Shown one piece after another: positions 33,488 to 41,534 of a DNA stretch of 64,000 nt (its first letter is position 1; the number at the start of each line of letters is the position of its first letter). The DNA comes from CAWBUW01 sp963792075 (GTDB lineage: Bacteria > Chloroflexota > Anaerolineae > Anaerolineales > UBA4823). The position numbers and the translations under genes were made by a program. The stretch lies in contig CAWBUW010000002.1 of the NCBI GenBank assembly GCA_963792075.1, positions 310,001 through 374,000 of the forward strand. The letters are read 5' to 3'. The notes under the pieces were generated by a model. The model had not been told where the DNA came from, made no database searches, and saw nothing but the letters and a program-made list of their open reading frames with translations.

Positions 33488-34450
33488 TTAGAGCTTGCCT
33501 TGCTGAGTTGGATCGAGCGCGTCGCGCAGCCCGTCCCCCAATAAATTGAAGGCGAAGACGGTGATCATGATAGCCAGGCCGGGATAAATGACCAGCCAGG
33601 GCGCCGTGCGGTAATAGGATTGGCCTTGTTGGATCATGCCTCCCCAACTGGGCGTTGGCGGTTGGACGCCGATGCCCAGGTAACTCAGGCTGGCTTCCAG
33701 CATGACATTGGTTGCGATGCCCAGGGTGCCCCAAACGATAATAGTGGGGATTAATTGCGGAAAGATATGGCGGACGATGATATAAAACTGGCTGGCGCCC
33801 AGGGCGTGCGAAGCGGAAATGAACTCACGCTCACGTAGGGCCAGCACCTGTCCATAGATGACGCGGGCAATCCAGGTCCAATAGACAATACCGATAACCA
33901 GGATGATAATCCACAGGCTGGGTTTGAGGATCGCCACCAGCGTCATGGCAAGCAGCAAGGTGGGGAAAGCCATCATGATATCGGTAAAGCGCATCAGGAC
34001 AGTTTCAACCCAGCCACCCAGAAAACCGGCAGCCAGGCCAATGACCACACCCAGTGCAATGGCCAGCAGATTGGCGAGGACGCCAACCATCAGGCTGACC
34101 CTGGCGCCATAGAGGATGCGGCTGAGCAGGTCGCGCCCGTTGGAGTCTGTGCCAAGCAAGAATTTCGAGCTCCCATCCGTGGCAAAAAGGCCAGGGATGG
34201 GCCTGCCGTCCGGGGTGAGGCCGTCGCGATATTGGCTGGATGGATCGTGGGGGGCGATCCACGGCGCAAAAATCGCTATCAGAAACAGTAACCCTACCAG
34301 GATGCCGCCGGTCAGTGCGACGGGATCACGGCTGAGCCTTCTCCAGATCAGGCGGGGAAAGCTGACTTCGGGCGTGGCGGATGCCAGCCTTATTTCTTCC
34401 ACCCCTGACGAGGTGGGTTGAAGGGGCGATGAAGGCAGGTTGTGTTCCAT
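33488..34450 (-). CDS. ABC transporter permease, DppC/OppC type
   Basis: About 320 aa. The DppC hallmark DPVALTGGILVGLLFLIAIFAPWIAPHDP near residue 40 is followed by the periplasmic loop TDSNGRDLLSRILYGARVSL and six membrane segments, with the ATPase-docking EAA loop SASHALGASQFYIIVRHIFPQ. I prefer ATG 34450 over 34513, because the upstream codons overlap a strong hairpin and the family begins near here. The stop is 1 bp before the dppB-type start codon. Confidence 0.92.
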   Translation of the reverse strand: MEHNLPSSPLQPTSSGVEEIRLASATPEVSFPRLIWRRLSRDPVALTGGILVGLLFLIAIFAPWIAPHDPSSQYRDGLTPDGRPIPGLFATDGSSKFLLGTDSNGRDLLSRILYGARVSLMVGVLANLLAIALGVVIGLAAGFLGGWVETVLMRFTDIMMAFPTLLLAMTLVAILKPSLWIIILVIGIVYWTWIARVIYGQVLALREREFISASHALGASQFYIIVRHIFPQLIPTIIVWGTLGIATNVMLEASLSYLGIGVQPPTPSWGGMIQQGQSYYRTAPWLVIYPGLAIMITVFAFNLLGDGLRDALDPTQQGKL

Positions 34451-34468
34451 AAGGAATAAAATGTGGAA

Positions 34469-34517
34469 GAGTTTGACCCTTTCAGGCTGTGGCTGACAGA
34501 CAGAAAGGGTCAAACTC
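34469..34517 (-). other. Intra-operon hairpin between binding protein and permeases
   Basis: GAGTTTGACCCTTTC (34469-34483) pairs perfectly with GAAAGGGTCAAACTC (34503-34517), with a smaller CTGT/ACAG stem in the loop. Hairpins here are common in binding-protein transporter operons, where they favour higher expression of the binding protein than of the permeases. That role is inferred. Confidence 0.65.
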
Positions 34518-34535
34518 CGGGAAAATTCTCAACAA

Positions 34536-36176
34536 CTATTTACTTAACCACATCATCTCGTAGAAGAATAGATGTTCGGGATGGGTAAGCGTCGGCTGTC
34601 CATGCAGTTTCTCAGAATGAGCAATCGTGTAATTGCCGTTGATGACCGGCACCCATACTGCGTCATCCATCATTGTTTTAAAGAATTCTTTGTAGCTGTT
34701 CAGGCGCGTGGCGCGATCGGTAACCGTAAGCAGCTCAATGCTCTTAGCATCCAGCGTTTCGTTACAATAGCGCGACCAGTTCCAGCCGCCCGGAACGTTG
34801 GAGCCACACCCCAGGATCGGGGTGTAGAAATCGTCCGGGTCGGGATAATCCTGAGTCCAGGCCAGGCCACCCGACCAGACCAGGGGCGTCTTGCCATTGC
34901 CAGCGTCGTCGATCACATTCGGCGCAGCCAGCGTATTGATGGTCAGCTTGATGCCAACCTTCGCCAGGTCCTGCTGGAACGATTCACACAGTTTTGGCTG
35001 TGGATCGACCGAGATGCACTCGATGCTGGTTTCAAAGCCATTCGCATACCCTGCCTCACTCAAGAGCTGCTTGGCTTTTTCGGGATTGTATTCATAGCCA
35101 GTGTAGGCGGCATCATAACCAGGCATGAGCGGCGGTAAAATCTGATTGGCTACTGTGGCGCGGCCATTGAGCAATTGGACGATGCGGCCTTTGTCAATGG
35201 CGTAGTTCAAGGCCTGGCGCACTTTCACATCGTCAAACGGCTTTTGCGTCACGTTGATGGCAATATAGGTCGTATTGACTGTCTGTTCGACTTCGATGCG
35301 ATCCTTCCAGGCGGGGTCGCCGGTGATGCGCGCCCAATCTGCGCCGGGAGGGGGATCGCCCATCAGTTGGATCTCACCTTTTTCGAGGCGGAGCAAAGCC
35401 ACATCCGGTTCAACGCCGACCTGGATGGTGATCTTATCGAGGAAAGGCCGCCCTTCGAAGAAATAATCCGCATTGCGTTCAAACACCAGTTGTTGGCCTG
35501 CCACCCATTCCTTCAGCTTGAACGGGCCCGTGCCGACCGGCTGGTGACCAAAGTTGGCGCCCGCTTTTTCTACCTCTTCCTTTGGCACAATGTAGGCAAA
35601 GTTGAGGGCCATTTTGTTCATAAAAGTCACATCGGGTGTGACTAATGTAAATTCAGCGGTATAAGGGTCAACAGCCTTGATTCCCGCTACAGAGGTCGCG
35701 CTGCCATCCATAAATTCCTGCGCTCCCTTAATACCCAGGAAAAAGCCGGCTCCTGGGCTGGCGGTCTTGGGGTCGAGCACGCGGGTGAGGGTGTAGACGA
35801 CGTCGTCTGCGGTCAGCTCGCGCCCATTCTGGAATTTGATGCCTTTACGGATTTTGAAAGTATAAGTCAAGCCATCCGCGCTCACCTGGGGCAGGGCTTC
35901 TGCAATGCGCGGCTGGATGGTGGTGCCATTGTCATAATCTAACAGGCCATCGAAGACCAGCTTGATCGTGGGCCAGTTCGTCCAGTCGTAACCGATGGCT
36001 GGATCGAGCGTAGCCAGGTCATCTTTGTAAGCCACGATAATTTCCCCACCTTTTTGCGGGGTCGTGGCGGCCGGGGCGGCTTCACCGGGGGTCAGCGTGG
36101 CAGCAGGTTGTCCTCCACAAGCTGCGAGCAGCAACGCCAGGACGAAAAACAGGTAGATTAAATCCCTTCTTCTCAT
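34536..36176 (-). CDS. Peptide/nickel-type ABC transporter substrate-binding lipoprotein
   Basis: A 546-aa family 5 solute-binding protein. A lipoprotein signal peptide (LIYLFFVLALLLAACGGQ, lipid-modified Cys about 20) and a Thr/Ala/Pro linker precede the binding domain. Family motifs: PRIAEALPQVSADGLTYTFKI, FQNGRELTADDVVYTL, GTGPFKL and VRQALNYAIDK. It is anchored outside the membrane and delivers ligand to the two permeases that follow. The ligand cannot be read from sequence; the downstream formamidase and peptidase suggest peptides or amides. AGAGGAG precedes the ATG. Two large hairpins lie upstream. Confidence 0.94.
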   Translation of the reverse strand: MRRRDLIYLFFVLALLLAACGGQPAATLTPGEAAPAATTPQKGGEIIVAYKDDLATLDPAIGYDWTNWPTIKLVFDGLLDYDNGTTIQPRIAEALPQVSADGLTYTFKIRKGIKFQNGRELTADDVVYTLTRVLDPKTASPGAGFFLGIKGAQEFMDGSATSVAGIKAVDPYTAEFTLVTPDVTFMNKMALNFAYIVPKEEVEKAGANFGHQPVGTGPFKLKEWVAGQQLVFERNADYFFEGRPFLDKITIQVGVEPDVALLRLEKGEIQLMGDPPPGADWARITGDPAWKDRIEVEQTVNTTYIAINVTQKPFDDVKVRQALNYAIDKGRIVQLLNGRATVANQILPPLMPGYDAAYTGYEYNPEKAKQLLSEAGYANGFETSIECISVDPQPKLCESFQQDLAKVGIKLTINTLAAPNVIDDAGNGKTPLVWSGGLAWTQDYPDPDDFYTPILGCGSNVPGGWNWSRYCNETLDAKSIELLTVTDRATRLNSYKEFFKTMMDDAVWVPVINGNYTIAHSEKLHGQPTLTHPEHLFFYEMMWLSK

Positions 36177-36203
36177 AACTTTCTCCTCTCTTTGGCGATT
36201 AGA

Positions 36204-36311
36204 ACTTTCGATAGTAACTTCTCAATAACTTGGGGTGTGGAGTGTTTTGTGCGTGCGAAGCACGCACAAAACACTCCACTTCCCCCTTTTATTGAGATGA
36301 TACTTTCGATA
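36204..36311. repeat. Inverted-repeat element with palindromic core, GAA loop
   Basis: Central perfect 20-21-bp palindrome (36237-36279; GTGGAGTGTTTTGTGCGTGC and complement around GAA). Beyond it GGGG/TCCC and then CTCAATAA (36221-36228)/TTATTGAG (36289-36296) also pair, continuing imperfectly to about 36209/36308. The decamer ACTTTCGATA is present at both ends in direct orientation (36204-36213 and 36302-36311). It lies upstream of the binding-protein gene. Confidence 0.8.
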
Positions 36312-36374
36312 CTACAATTTGGGGGGTCCCCATCCCGAAGGCTCTCTGGGAATCGCCGTGATATGGGGCGGTTC

Positions 36375-36417
36375 TGTGGGGGTGTTTTGCGGGCTTTGCC
36401 TGCAAAACACCCCCACA
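36375..36417. repeat. Intergenic palindrome, 20-bp stem, TTT loop
   Basis: TGTGGGGGTGTTTTGCGGGC pairs with GCCTGCAAAACACCCCCACA around TTT, with one wobble. It is the second member within 200 bp. The 395-bp gap 36177-36571 holds nothing else I can identify. Confidence 0.87.
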
Positions 36418-36571
36418 TTTGCTCTCTGTTACGGCAACTCCCAATAAACCATCCCGAATGGGGCAGTTAAACAATAGCGGATATTATAAAGCAGAAATCC
36501 CAAAAAGAGGAAACCAGGTGTGCAGAGTGCATAATTTTAGGTTATATATGCTGCGATAATTCACTCATCAA

Positions 36572-37351
36572 TTAGTCCATCTCCACCTGTGTCCAGAACT
36601 CCCTGAATTTCAATACTCGCTTTACCTGATCCTTCGCGATTAAAAATGGGGCGACATCATTTGCAAGTGCATCAAAATCAAAAGCCTCGATCTTTAGAAG
36701 GAGTTCCTCGCGTAATCTTTCAGGAGAGGAAATGCCCATCTTCTGGTTTATATATCCAAAATCCGGCTTGGTCCTACTAAAAAGAAATGTGATGTCGTAA
36801 AAGTCTCTTCCTTTAGGGCGTCTGCGATTAACAACCGTATAAATCTTTTGTGACAGCAGAATATTTAACGGCGTCACTCTGATCTCGGTAAAGACATCAA
36901 ACTTGTTTAATATCTTGACTTCAGGTGCATAGTTATATCCTTGAGCTATAGTGTCTACCTGAATGAGGATCTTCTCTTGCCGGTGAGGAGATACACCTTG
37001 CTCATAAAACAGTTCTGGAAACCTCAGATCACAGTGAAAGGCTTCCCTCGCTACCATGCCGATCTCCACAAGAAATCCTTCCAGCTCTAGAAACAGTTTC
37101 ACTCTCTGGATCATGTCGCCAAACGCTTGCCAGCTCAAGCCGAAATTGTCAAAATCTATAGCTTCCGAAAAACGACTATTTCCGTGCATAATGCGTAAAG
37201 CGGTGCCACCCAGAAAAGATAGTTTACTGGCTTGTTTGCTCTCAAAAATGGCCTGCAAAATCTTATACTGCAGATATTCTCGGATCATTGCCCTTTCATA
37301 TCCCTGCAGCGGTTCTGAATACTGCTTTTTGATTTGCTGTAAATCAAGCAT
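36572..37351 (-). CDS. AbiEii/AbiGii-type nucleotidyltransferase toxin
   Basis: A 259-aa member of the AbiEii family (type IV toxin-antitoxin / abortive infection). The nucleotidyltransferase entry motif FLGGTALRIMHGNSRFSE is clear (about 47-63), as are PLNILLSQKIYTVVNRRRPKGRDFYD and a helical C-terminus. The catalytic D-x-D position reads A-I-D-F-D (64-68): the first Asp expected after RFSE is Ala. Either the toxin is weakened or the register differs. It overlaps the upstream AbiEi-type gene by 8 bp. The region is markedly more AT-rich than its neighbours, suggesting horizontal gain. Confidence 0.88.
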   Translation of the reverse strand: MLDLQQIKKQYSEPLQGYERAMIREYLQYKILQAIFESKQASKLSFLGGTALRIMHGNSRFSEAIDFDNFGLSWQAFGDMIQRVKLFLELEGFLVEIGMVAREAFHCDLRFPELFYEQGVSPHRQEKILIQVDTIAQGYNYAPEVKILNKFDVFTEIRVTPLNILLSQKIYTVVNRRRPKGRDFYDITFLFSRTKPDFGYINQKMGISSPERLREELLLKIEAFDFDALANDVAPFLIAKDQVKRVLKFREFWTQVEMD

Positions 37352-37961
37352 TCAAATACTCCATGAATTTCTTGACCCTGCTTTCCAGGGCTCTCTTACC
37401 GTAGATGTTGACATACTTTGCAAAAATTGAGTCGTCCAGCCGTCCATGCAACTGCATTTTGTTCCATCGAAGCCCCTCAAAATCGACAAGCGAGTGGATA
37501 TCAGAATTTAAATACAGATAATCCAATAAAGCCTTTTCCAAGCAGGCGATCTTGAACTTGTTTCCAGGACTGTTCTCAATCACCTGGTAACCAATCATAA
37601 ATTGAGGCTTCACGCTCCGATAGCTGAATATTCCCCAGGTGCTTTCGTACTGCTTGGTCTTGCGTGAGCTGACACTTGTCACACCGAACACGGTTTCGGG
37701 AATAACCCCGTAATAGGCCAGCGCTGACTCCAAGCTCACATAGGATGGTTCGTAAATCTTATTGGCCACCATGAACAGATACTTTTCATCCATCGCTCTA
37801 TCAGCCAGGGCATAATAGCCTCCGGCCAGTGGTTTGATGTAACCCTGGTTCTGCCAGTAATTTAATTGCTGCCGGTGAAAAACTGGATCAAGCTTACGCA
37901 CATCATTCAAGTTGAACGCCGGCATTTCTCTAATCCTGGACTCAAAATCTCGAAATTTCAT
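37344..37961 (-). CDS. AbiEi-type antitoxin/transcriptional regulator
   Basis: A 205-aa protein. The N-terminal winged-helix region (about 12-55: FNLNDVRKLDPVFHRQQLNYWQ, then GYIKPLAGGYYAL) and the C-terminal domain beginning YEPSYVSLESALAYYG match AbiEi antitoxins. These repress their own promoter and neutralise the AbiEii nucleotidyltransferase. Gene order (antitoxin first, 8-bp overlap) is canonical. Codon use and composition are AT-rich. The 5' flank (37962-38040) is very AT-rich and is followed by a hairpin cluster and a tRNA gene, a common landing site for mobile islands. Confidence 0.87.
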   Translation of the reverse strand: MKFRDFESRIREMPAFNLNDVRKLDPVFHRQQLNYWQNQGYIKPLAGGYYALADRAMDEKYLFMVANKIYEPSYVSLESALAYYGVIPETVFGVTSVSSRKTKQYESTWGIFSYRSVKPQFMIGYQVIENSPGNKFKIACLEKALLDYLYLNSDIHSLVDFEGLRWNKMQLHGRLDDSIFAKYVNIYGKRALESRVKKFMEYLNA

Positions 37962-38057
37962 ATTTTATTTCTTTTTGTCATTATTATTATTTACATTAGG
38001 AAATATAATAAACTTATATTGTTCTGTTGTCAAGGATAAGCGATAGGAGTACGTAAA

Positions 38058-38153
38058 ATGAGGGTATTGCACCTTAAAAGCAAGATCGCCCAGCGGGAAC
38101 TGAGCGATCTCGGGCGTGAAGTTCACGCCAGTCGCAATTCCTCAGTCAGTTAG
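38058..38153 (+). CDS. Possible 31-aa ORF or leader peptide
   Basis: ATG 38058 has AGGAG 8 nt upstream (38045-38049) and opens 31 codons (MRVLHLKSKIAQRELSDLG...) before TAG 38151. The peptide is basic and polar with no recognised domain. Two hairpins lie inside it and two after its stop, as in an attenuator-style leader, but no gene follows on this strand before the convergent glucosidase. It may equally be chance, or a remnant of a truncated gene. Confidence 0.3.
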   Translation: MRVLHLKSKIAQRELSDLGREVHASRNSSVS

Positions 38154-38217
38154 GACCTTATCACCAATCGATTGAGGCCGGTGATAATACGCAGCTTGTG
38201 CCACAAAGTGGCGCTGC
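38083..38217. other. Cluster of four consecutive hairpins beside the AbiE module
   Basis: Stem 1: AGATCGC/GCGATCT (38083-38110). Stem 2: GGCGTGAA/TTCACGCC (38113-38129). Stem 3: TTATCACC/GGTGATAA (38158-38187). Stem 4: GCAGC/GCTGC with inner GCCAC/GTGGC (38191-38217). All are perfect. On the minus strand this lies between tRNA-Ser and the AbiEi gene. It could be a structured RNA, a tRNA-trailer relic or an attachment-site region; no known class was recognised. Confidence 0.45.
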
Positions 38218-38237
38218 TTCGAGGATCTTACGACCAG

Positions 38238-38324
38238 CGGAGAGGGAGGGATTTGAACCCTCGTTCCCTTGCGGGAAACACGCTCTCCAGGCGTGCGCGC
38301 TAGGCCAGACTACGCGACCTCTCC
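38238..38324 (-). tRNA. tRNA-Ser (anticodon GGA)
   Basis: Minus strand, 87 nt. Acceptor GGAGAGG/CCTCTCC, anticodon stem CACGC/GCGTG with loop CTGGAGA (anticodon GGA), a long variable arm (TTCCCGCAAGGGAA) as required for a class II tRNA, T loop TTCAAAT, discriminator G. CCA is not encoded. Confidence 0.96.
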
Positions 38325-38363
38325 AGATGAGATGCTGGCGGGCTACTTCTTACCAGCGGCGGG

Positions 38364-38391
38364 ATTATACCATATTTTTAAAGCTGGTTAA
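38364..38391 (-). promoter_or_regulatory. Probable promoter of tRNA-Ser
   Basis: Minus strand: TTAACC (38386-38391), 16-bp spacer, TATAAT (38364-38369), about 40 bp before the tRNA. The -35 overlaps the last codons of the glucosidase gene. Confidence 0.6.
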
Positions 38392-39707
38392 TCGGGGAAC
38401 AGCTTTGAAGATAAACCTGGTATATAACGCGCCATCATGTCGGCAGAGAGGGCGTTTTCGTGACAGATTTCGGCATATAAGTCAGCGCTGGGTCGCTTGC
38501 GCCGCACCTGGGTCTCAGGATCCAGCTCCCACAGGCCAAACCGCTGTGTCCAGCCGCGCTCCCATTCGAAATTGTCTACCAGGCTCCAGTGGAAATAGCC
38601 TTTCACCGGAAAATTAAAATCGACTGCACGCCAGATCTGGTGGATGTGTTGCGCCAGGTAGGTAGGGCGGATGCGATCATCTGGATCTTCGATGCCATTT
38701 TCGGAAACCAACAGCGGGACTTTGAATTGCAATCCCCATTTCAGAGCTTCGAACATCCCTTCCGGTTCGTTGGCGAGGGAACCAGAAGGGCTGAGCTCAG
38801 CATCCGGGCGAAAGGTGAGGCCAAGGTGCTGGCCTTTTTGGTGGAAGGGGTTCAGGGAAACGTAATTACGGGTGTAATAATTGACTCCCAGGAAATCCTG
38901 GGTCCCTTTTGCCTGGGGCACACGTACCTGGCCCCAGGGCAAGCGGACGATCCCATCCTGCAAGGCGCGGGGGATGAGATTGTTGAAAACATGCTGCGCC
39001 AGGCCGGCCAGCGGCTTTTCTATAAACGAGGCAGGCACGAGACTGCGATACTGCTGCGCGATCCCAACGCGGGCTGTCGGTTGGATGCTGTGGATGGCAT
39101 GGTAAGCAGCCGCATGCGCGCGCACCTGGTTCGTCATGACGTTCAACATCGTTCTGAGCCCTTTCCTCTCATGAGGAAAGTGGCCAAACAAGAAAGCCTC
39201 TACCGCATAAACGTTAGGTTCATTAATGGTGAACCAGTAAGAAACATAATCCTTCAAGGTTTCTACAGCCTTCCGCACGAAGGCTTCGAATTTCTGCACC
39301 ACAGCCTCATTTTCCCAGCCTCCTTGCTCAACCAGCCAGAGAGGATCCGTGAAATGGTGCAAGGTCACAAAAGGCATGATGCCCCGCTCCTGCAGGCCGC
39401 GCAGCATCTCAATATAGCGATCCAGCGCCTCTTCATCCCAGCGGTCCGGGGCCGGTTGGATGCGGCTCCATTCAATCGAGAGGCGGTGAGCATTTTGGCC
39501 GGTCTCAGCCGCACGGTCAAAGTCCTCGCGCCAACGGCCGCCCCACCAATCGCAAGCCAGTCCGGATTTGTGCTCCTGCAGGATATGTCCGGGCTGTTGT
39601 TCCCAGGCCCACCAGTTGTTGTTGGTGTTGTTGCCTTCTACCTGGTGGGCGGAGGTGGCGGTGCCCCATAAGAAACCGCGGGGGAAGTGATAGGTTGCTT
39701 GTGCCAT
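38388..39707 (-). CDS. Glycoside hydrolase family 1 beta-glucosidase
   Basis: A 439-aa GH1 retaining beta-glycosidase, probably cytoplasmic (no signal peptide). It starts FPRGFLWGTATSAHQVEG, typical of GH1. The acid/base Glu163 is in TINEPNV and the nucleophile Glu336 in LLVSENGIED. YFHWSLVDNFEWERG near the end completes the aglycone region. I start at ATG 39707, where AGAGGAG lies upstream; the frame is open to 39812. It hydrolyses beta-linked disaccharides or aryl glycosides. It stands alone, divergent from the thiolase gene, with a palindrome between them. Confidence 0.96.
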   Translation of the reverse strand: MAQATYHFPRGFLWGTATSAHQVEGNNTNNNWWAWEQQPGHILQEHKSGLACDWWGGRWREDFDRAAETGQNAHRLSIEWSRIQPAPDRWDEEALDRYIEMLRGLQERGIMPFVTLHHFTDPLWLVEQGGWENEAVVQKFEAFVRKAVETLKDYVSYWFTINEPNVYAVEAFLFGHFPHERKGLRTMLNVMTNQVRAHAAAYHAIHSIQPTARVGIAQQYRSLVPASFIEKPLAGLAQHVFNNLIPRALQDGIVRLPWGQVRVPQAKGTQDFLGVNYYTRNYVSLNPFHQKGQHLGLTFRPDAELSPSGSLANEPEGMFEALKWGLQFKVPLLVSENGIEDPDDRIRPTYLAQHIHQIWRAVDFNFPVKGYFHWSLVDNFEWERGWTQRFGLWELDPETQVRRKRPSADLYAEICHENALSADMMARYIPGLSSKLFPD

Positions 39708-39787
39708 TGAGTTCTCCTCTTTCTTTTGCTGGGCGTAATTGTAGCCTGGGATAAGCAAATATGCAATTCGGCTTTCGATTCTTCTTT

Positions 39788-39824
39788 GGGTAATAATGGG
39801 TGGCTTCGCCACCCATTATTACCC
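39788..39824. repeat. Perfect intergenic palindrome, 17-bp stem, TTC loop
   Basis: GGGTAATAATGGGTGGC pairs perfectly around TTC. An outer TCGATT (39775)/AATCGA (39838) also pairs loosely. It sits between the divergent glucosidase and thiolase genes. Confidence 0.88.
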
Positions 39825-39888
39825 TAAATTTATCTAAATCGAGCGGGTGGTTTTGTGGTATCCTTGATTCGAAGAAGGCGAGGTACCT

Positions 39889-41022
39889 ATGTCAGAAGCA
39901 TTCATAATTTCTGCAGTGCGTACGCCCATTGGGGTGGGGAAACCACAAGGAGCCCTGGCAGGATTGGCGCCTGTCGATCTGGCGGCTTTGGTGATGCAGG
40001 AAGCGATTCGCCGGGCCGGGGTTGACCCAGACCGTGTCGAAGATGCGATCTGGGGATGCGTGACGCCGGTGGGTGACCAGGGAGCTAACCTGGCCCGCCT
40101 GGCCGTGCTGCGCGCCGGTTTGCCGGTACGCGTGCCGGCGGTGACGCTCAACCGGATGTGCGGCTCCGGGCAGCAAGCGGTTCATTTTGCCGCGCAGGCC
40201 ATCCTGGCAGGGGATATGGACCTGGTGCTGGCGGGTGGGACGGAAATGATGTCTCACCAGCCGCTTGGAGCAGATTACCCCAGCCGGTGGCCAGAAAACA
40301 TTCCGTTTGAGCTGGTGCATCAGGGTACCAGCGCTGAAATGATGGCTGAGAAATGGGCTTTAAGTCGAGAAGAGCTGGATGATTTTGGCTTCCAAAGTCA
40401 CCAACGAGCGATGCACGCCATCCAGCAGGGTTATTTTACCTCCCAGATTGTTCCCATCCAAACGCCAGATGGAAGACTGGTTTCGCAGGATGAAGGCGTG
40501 CGCATGCCGCCCGACCGGGAGAGGATGCGCAGCCTCAAGCCAGCCTTCAAACCAGATGGTGTCATCACTGCCGGTAATTCCAGCCAGATCAGTGACGGTG
40601 CGGCCGCACTGCTGCTTGCCTCTCCTGAAGCAGTGGGACGGTACAATCTCAACCCTCTGGCCCGCCTGGTGACTCGGGTCGTGGTGGGTTCGGACCCGGT
40701 GTTGATGTTAGACGGTCCTATCCCCGCGACGAAATTGGCTTTGGAAAGGGCAGGGCTGACCCTGGATGACATCGATGTTGTGGAAATAAACGAAGCCTTT
40801 GCATCGGTAGTCTTAGCCTGGCGTAAGGAGCTGCAGGCCGACCTGAGCCGTGTGAACCCGAATGGTGGGGCGATCGCGCATGGCCATCCTTTAGGCGCCA
40901 CCGGAGCCATCCTGATGACCAAGCTGCTGCATGAGCTCATCCGCAGCGGGGGAAAATATGGGCTGCAAACAATGTGTATCGGGCATGGCATGGCAACAGT
41001 GACCATCCTCGAGAGGTTATGA
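39889..41022 (+). CDS. Thiolase (acetyl-CoA C-acyltransferase)
   Basis: A 377-aa thiolase. The nucleophile Cys91 is in NRMCGSGQQAVH, the His in GGAIAHGHPLGATGA, and the second Cys in TMCIGHGMATV (usual form CIGGGMG, here with His). It catalyses thiolytic cleavage of 3-ketoacyl-CoA or the reverse condensation. No other beta-oxidation gene is adjacent, so the direction is open. Its stop codon overlaps the folK start (ATGA). Confidence 0.94.
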   Translation: MSEAFIISAVRTPIGVGKPQGALAGLAPVDLAALVMQEAIRRAGVDPDRVEDAIWGCVTPVGDQGANLARLAVLRAGLPVRVPAVTLNRMCGSGQQAVHFAAQAILAGDMDLVLAGGTEMMSHQPLGADYPSRWPENIPFELVHQGTSAEMMAEKWALSREELDDFGFQSHQRAMHAIQQGYFTSQIVPIQTPDGRLVSQDEGVRMPPDRERMRSLKPAFKPDGVITAGNSSQISDGAAALLLASPEAVGRYNLNPLARLVTRVVVGSDPVLMLDGPIPATKLALERAGLTLDDIDVVEINEAFASVVLAWRKELQADLSRVNPNGGAIAHGHPLGATGAILMTKLLHELIRSGGKYGLQTMCIGHGMATVTILERL

Positions 41023-41522
41023 AGCGCCCGTTGAACACGGTTTTTATTGCACTGGGTACCAATATGGGGGATCGCCTGGAAAACCTGGACCAGGCGATTG
41101 CGGCATTGCCACCTGAAGTACAGCCAATCCAGGTCTCGTCCGTTTATGAAACCCCACCCTGGGGCTTTCAGGATCAACCTGCTTTCCTGAATGCGGTTTT
41201 GAAAGGAGAGACCCGGCTGAAACCTGGCCCCTTGTTGAGGTACTTAAAGGAAACGGAAGTCAGGCTGGGCCGAAAGCCCAGCTTTCAGAATGGCCCGCGC
41301 CTGATCGATCTCGATGTGTTGTTTTACAACGATCGGATCGTAGAGCTACCCGGCTTGAGCATTCCCCACCCCCGGCTGCATGAGCGCGCCTTTGTATTAG
41401 TGCCCCTGGCAGACCTGGCTCCTGACCTTGTACATCCCCGCCTGCTGCACACGGTGCGTGAGATGCTGCAAGCTGTCGATCAAAGCGGGGTGCGGCTGTA
41501 TGATCATAAAATCCGCCTGTGA
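41019..41522 (+). CDS. folK: 2-amino-4-hydroxy-6-hydroxymethyldihydropteridine pyrophosphokinase
   Basis: A 167-aa HPPK of folate biosynthesis; it transfers pyrophosphate from ATP to the pterin. Signatures: FIALGTNMGDRLENL, SSVYETPPWGFQDQPAFLNAV and the ATP/Mg motif GPRLIDLDVLFYND. The start ATG 41019 overlaps the thiolase TGA by the ATGA arrangement, so the frame upstream of it is rejected. Other folate genes are not in the window. Confidence 0.96.
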   Translation: MKRPLNTVFIALGTNMGDRLENLDQAIAALPPEVQPIQVSSVYETPPWGFQDQPAFLNAVLKGETRLKPGPLLRYLKETEVRLGRKPSFQNGPRLIDLDVLFYNDRIVELPGLSIPHPRLHERAFVLVPLADLAPDLVHPRLLHTVREMLQAVDQSGVRLYDHKIRL

Positions 41523-41534
41523 GGAAGATACGTC

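Noticed and set aside
38589..39671. 360-codon open frame opposite the GH1 gene
   Set aside because: Antisense shadow of a gene with all GH1 catalytic motifs.
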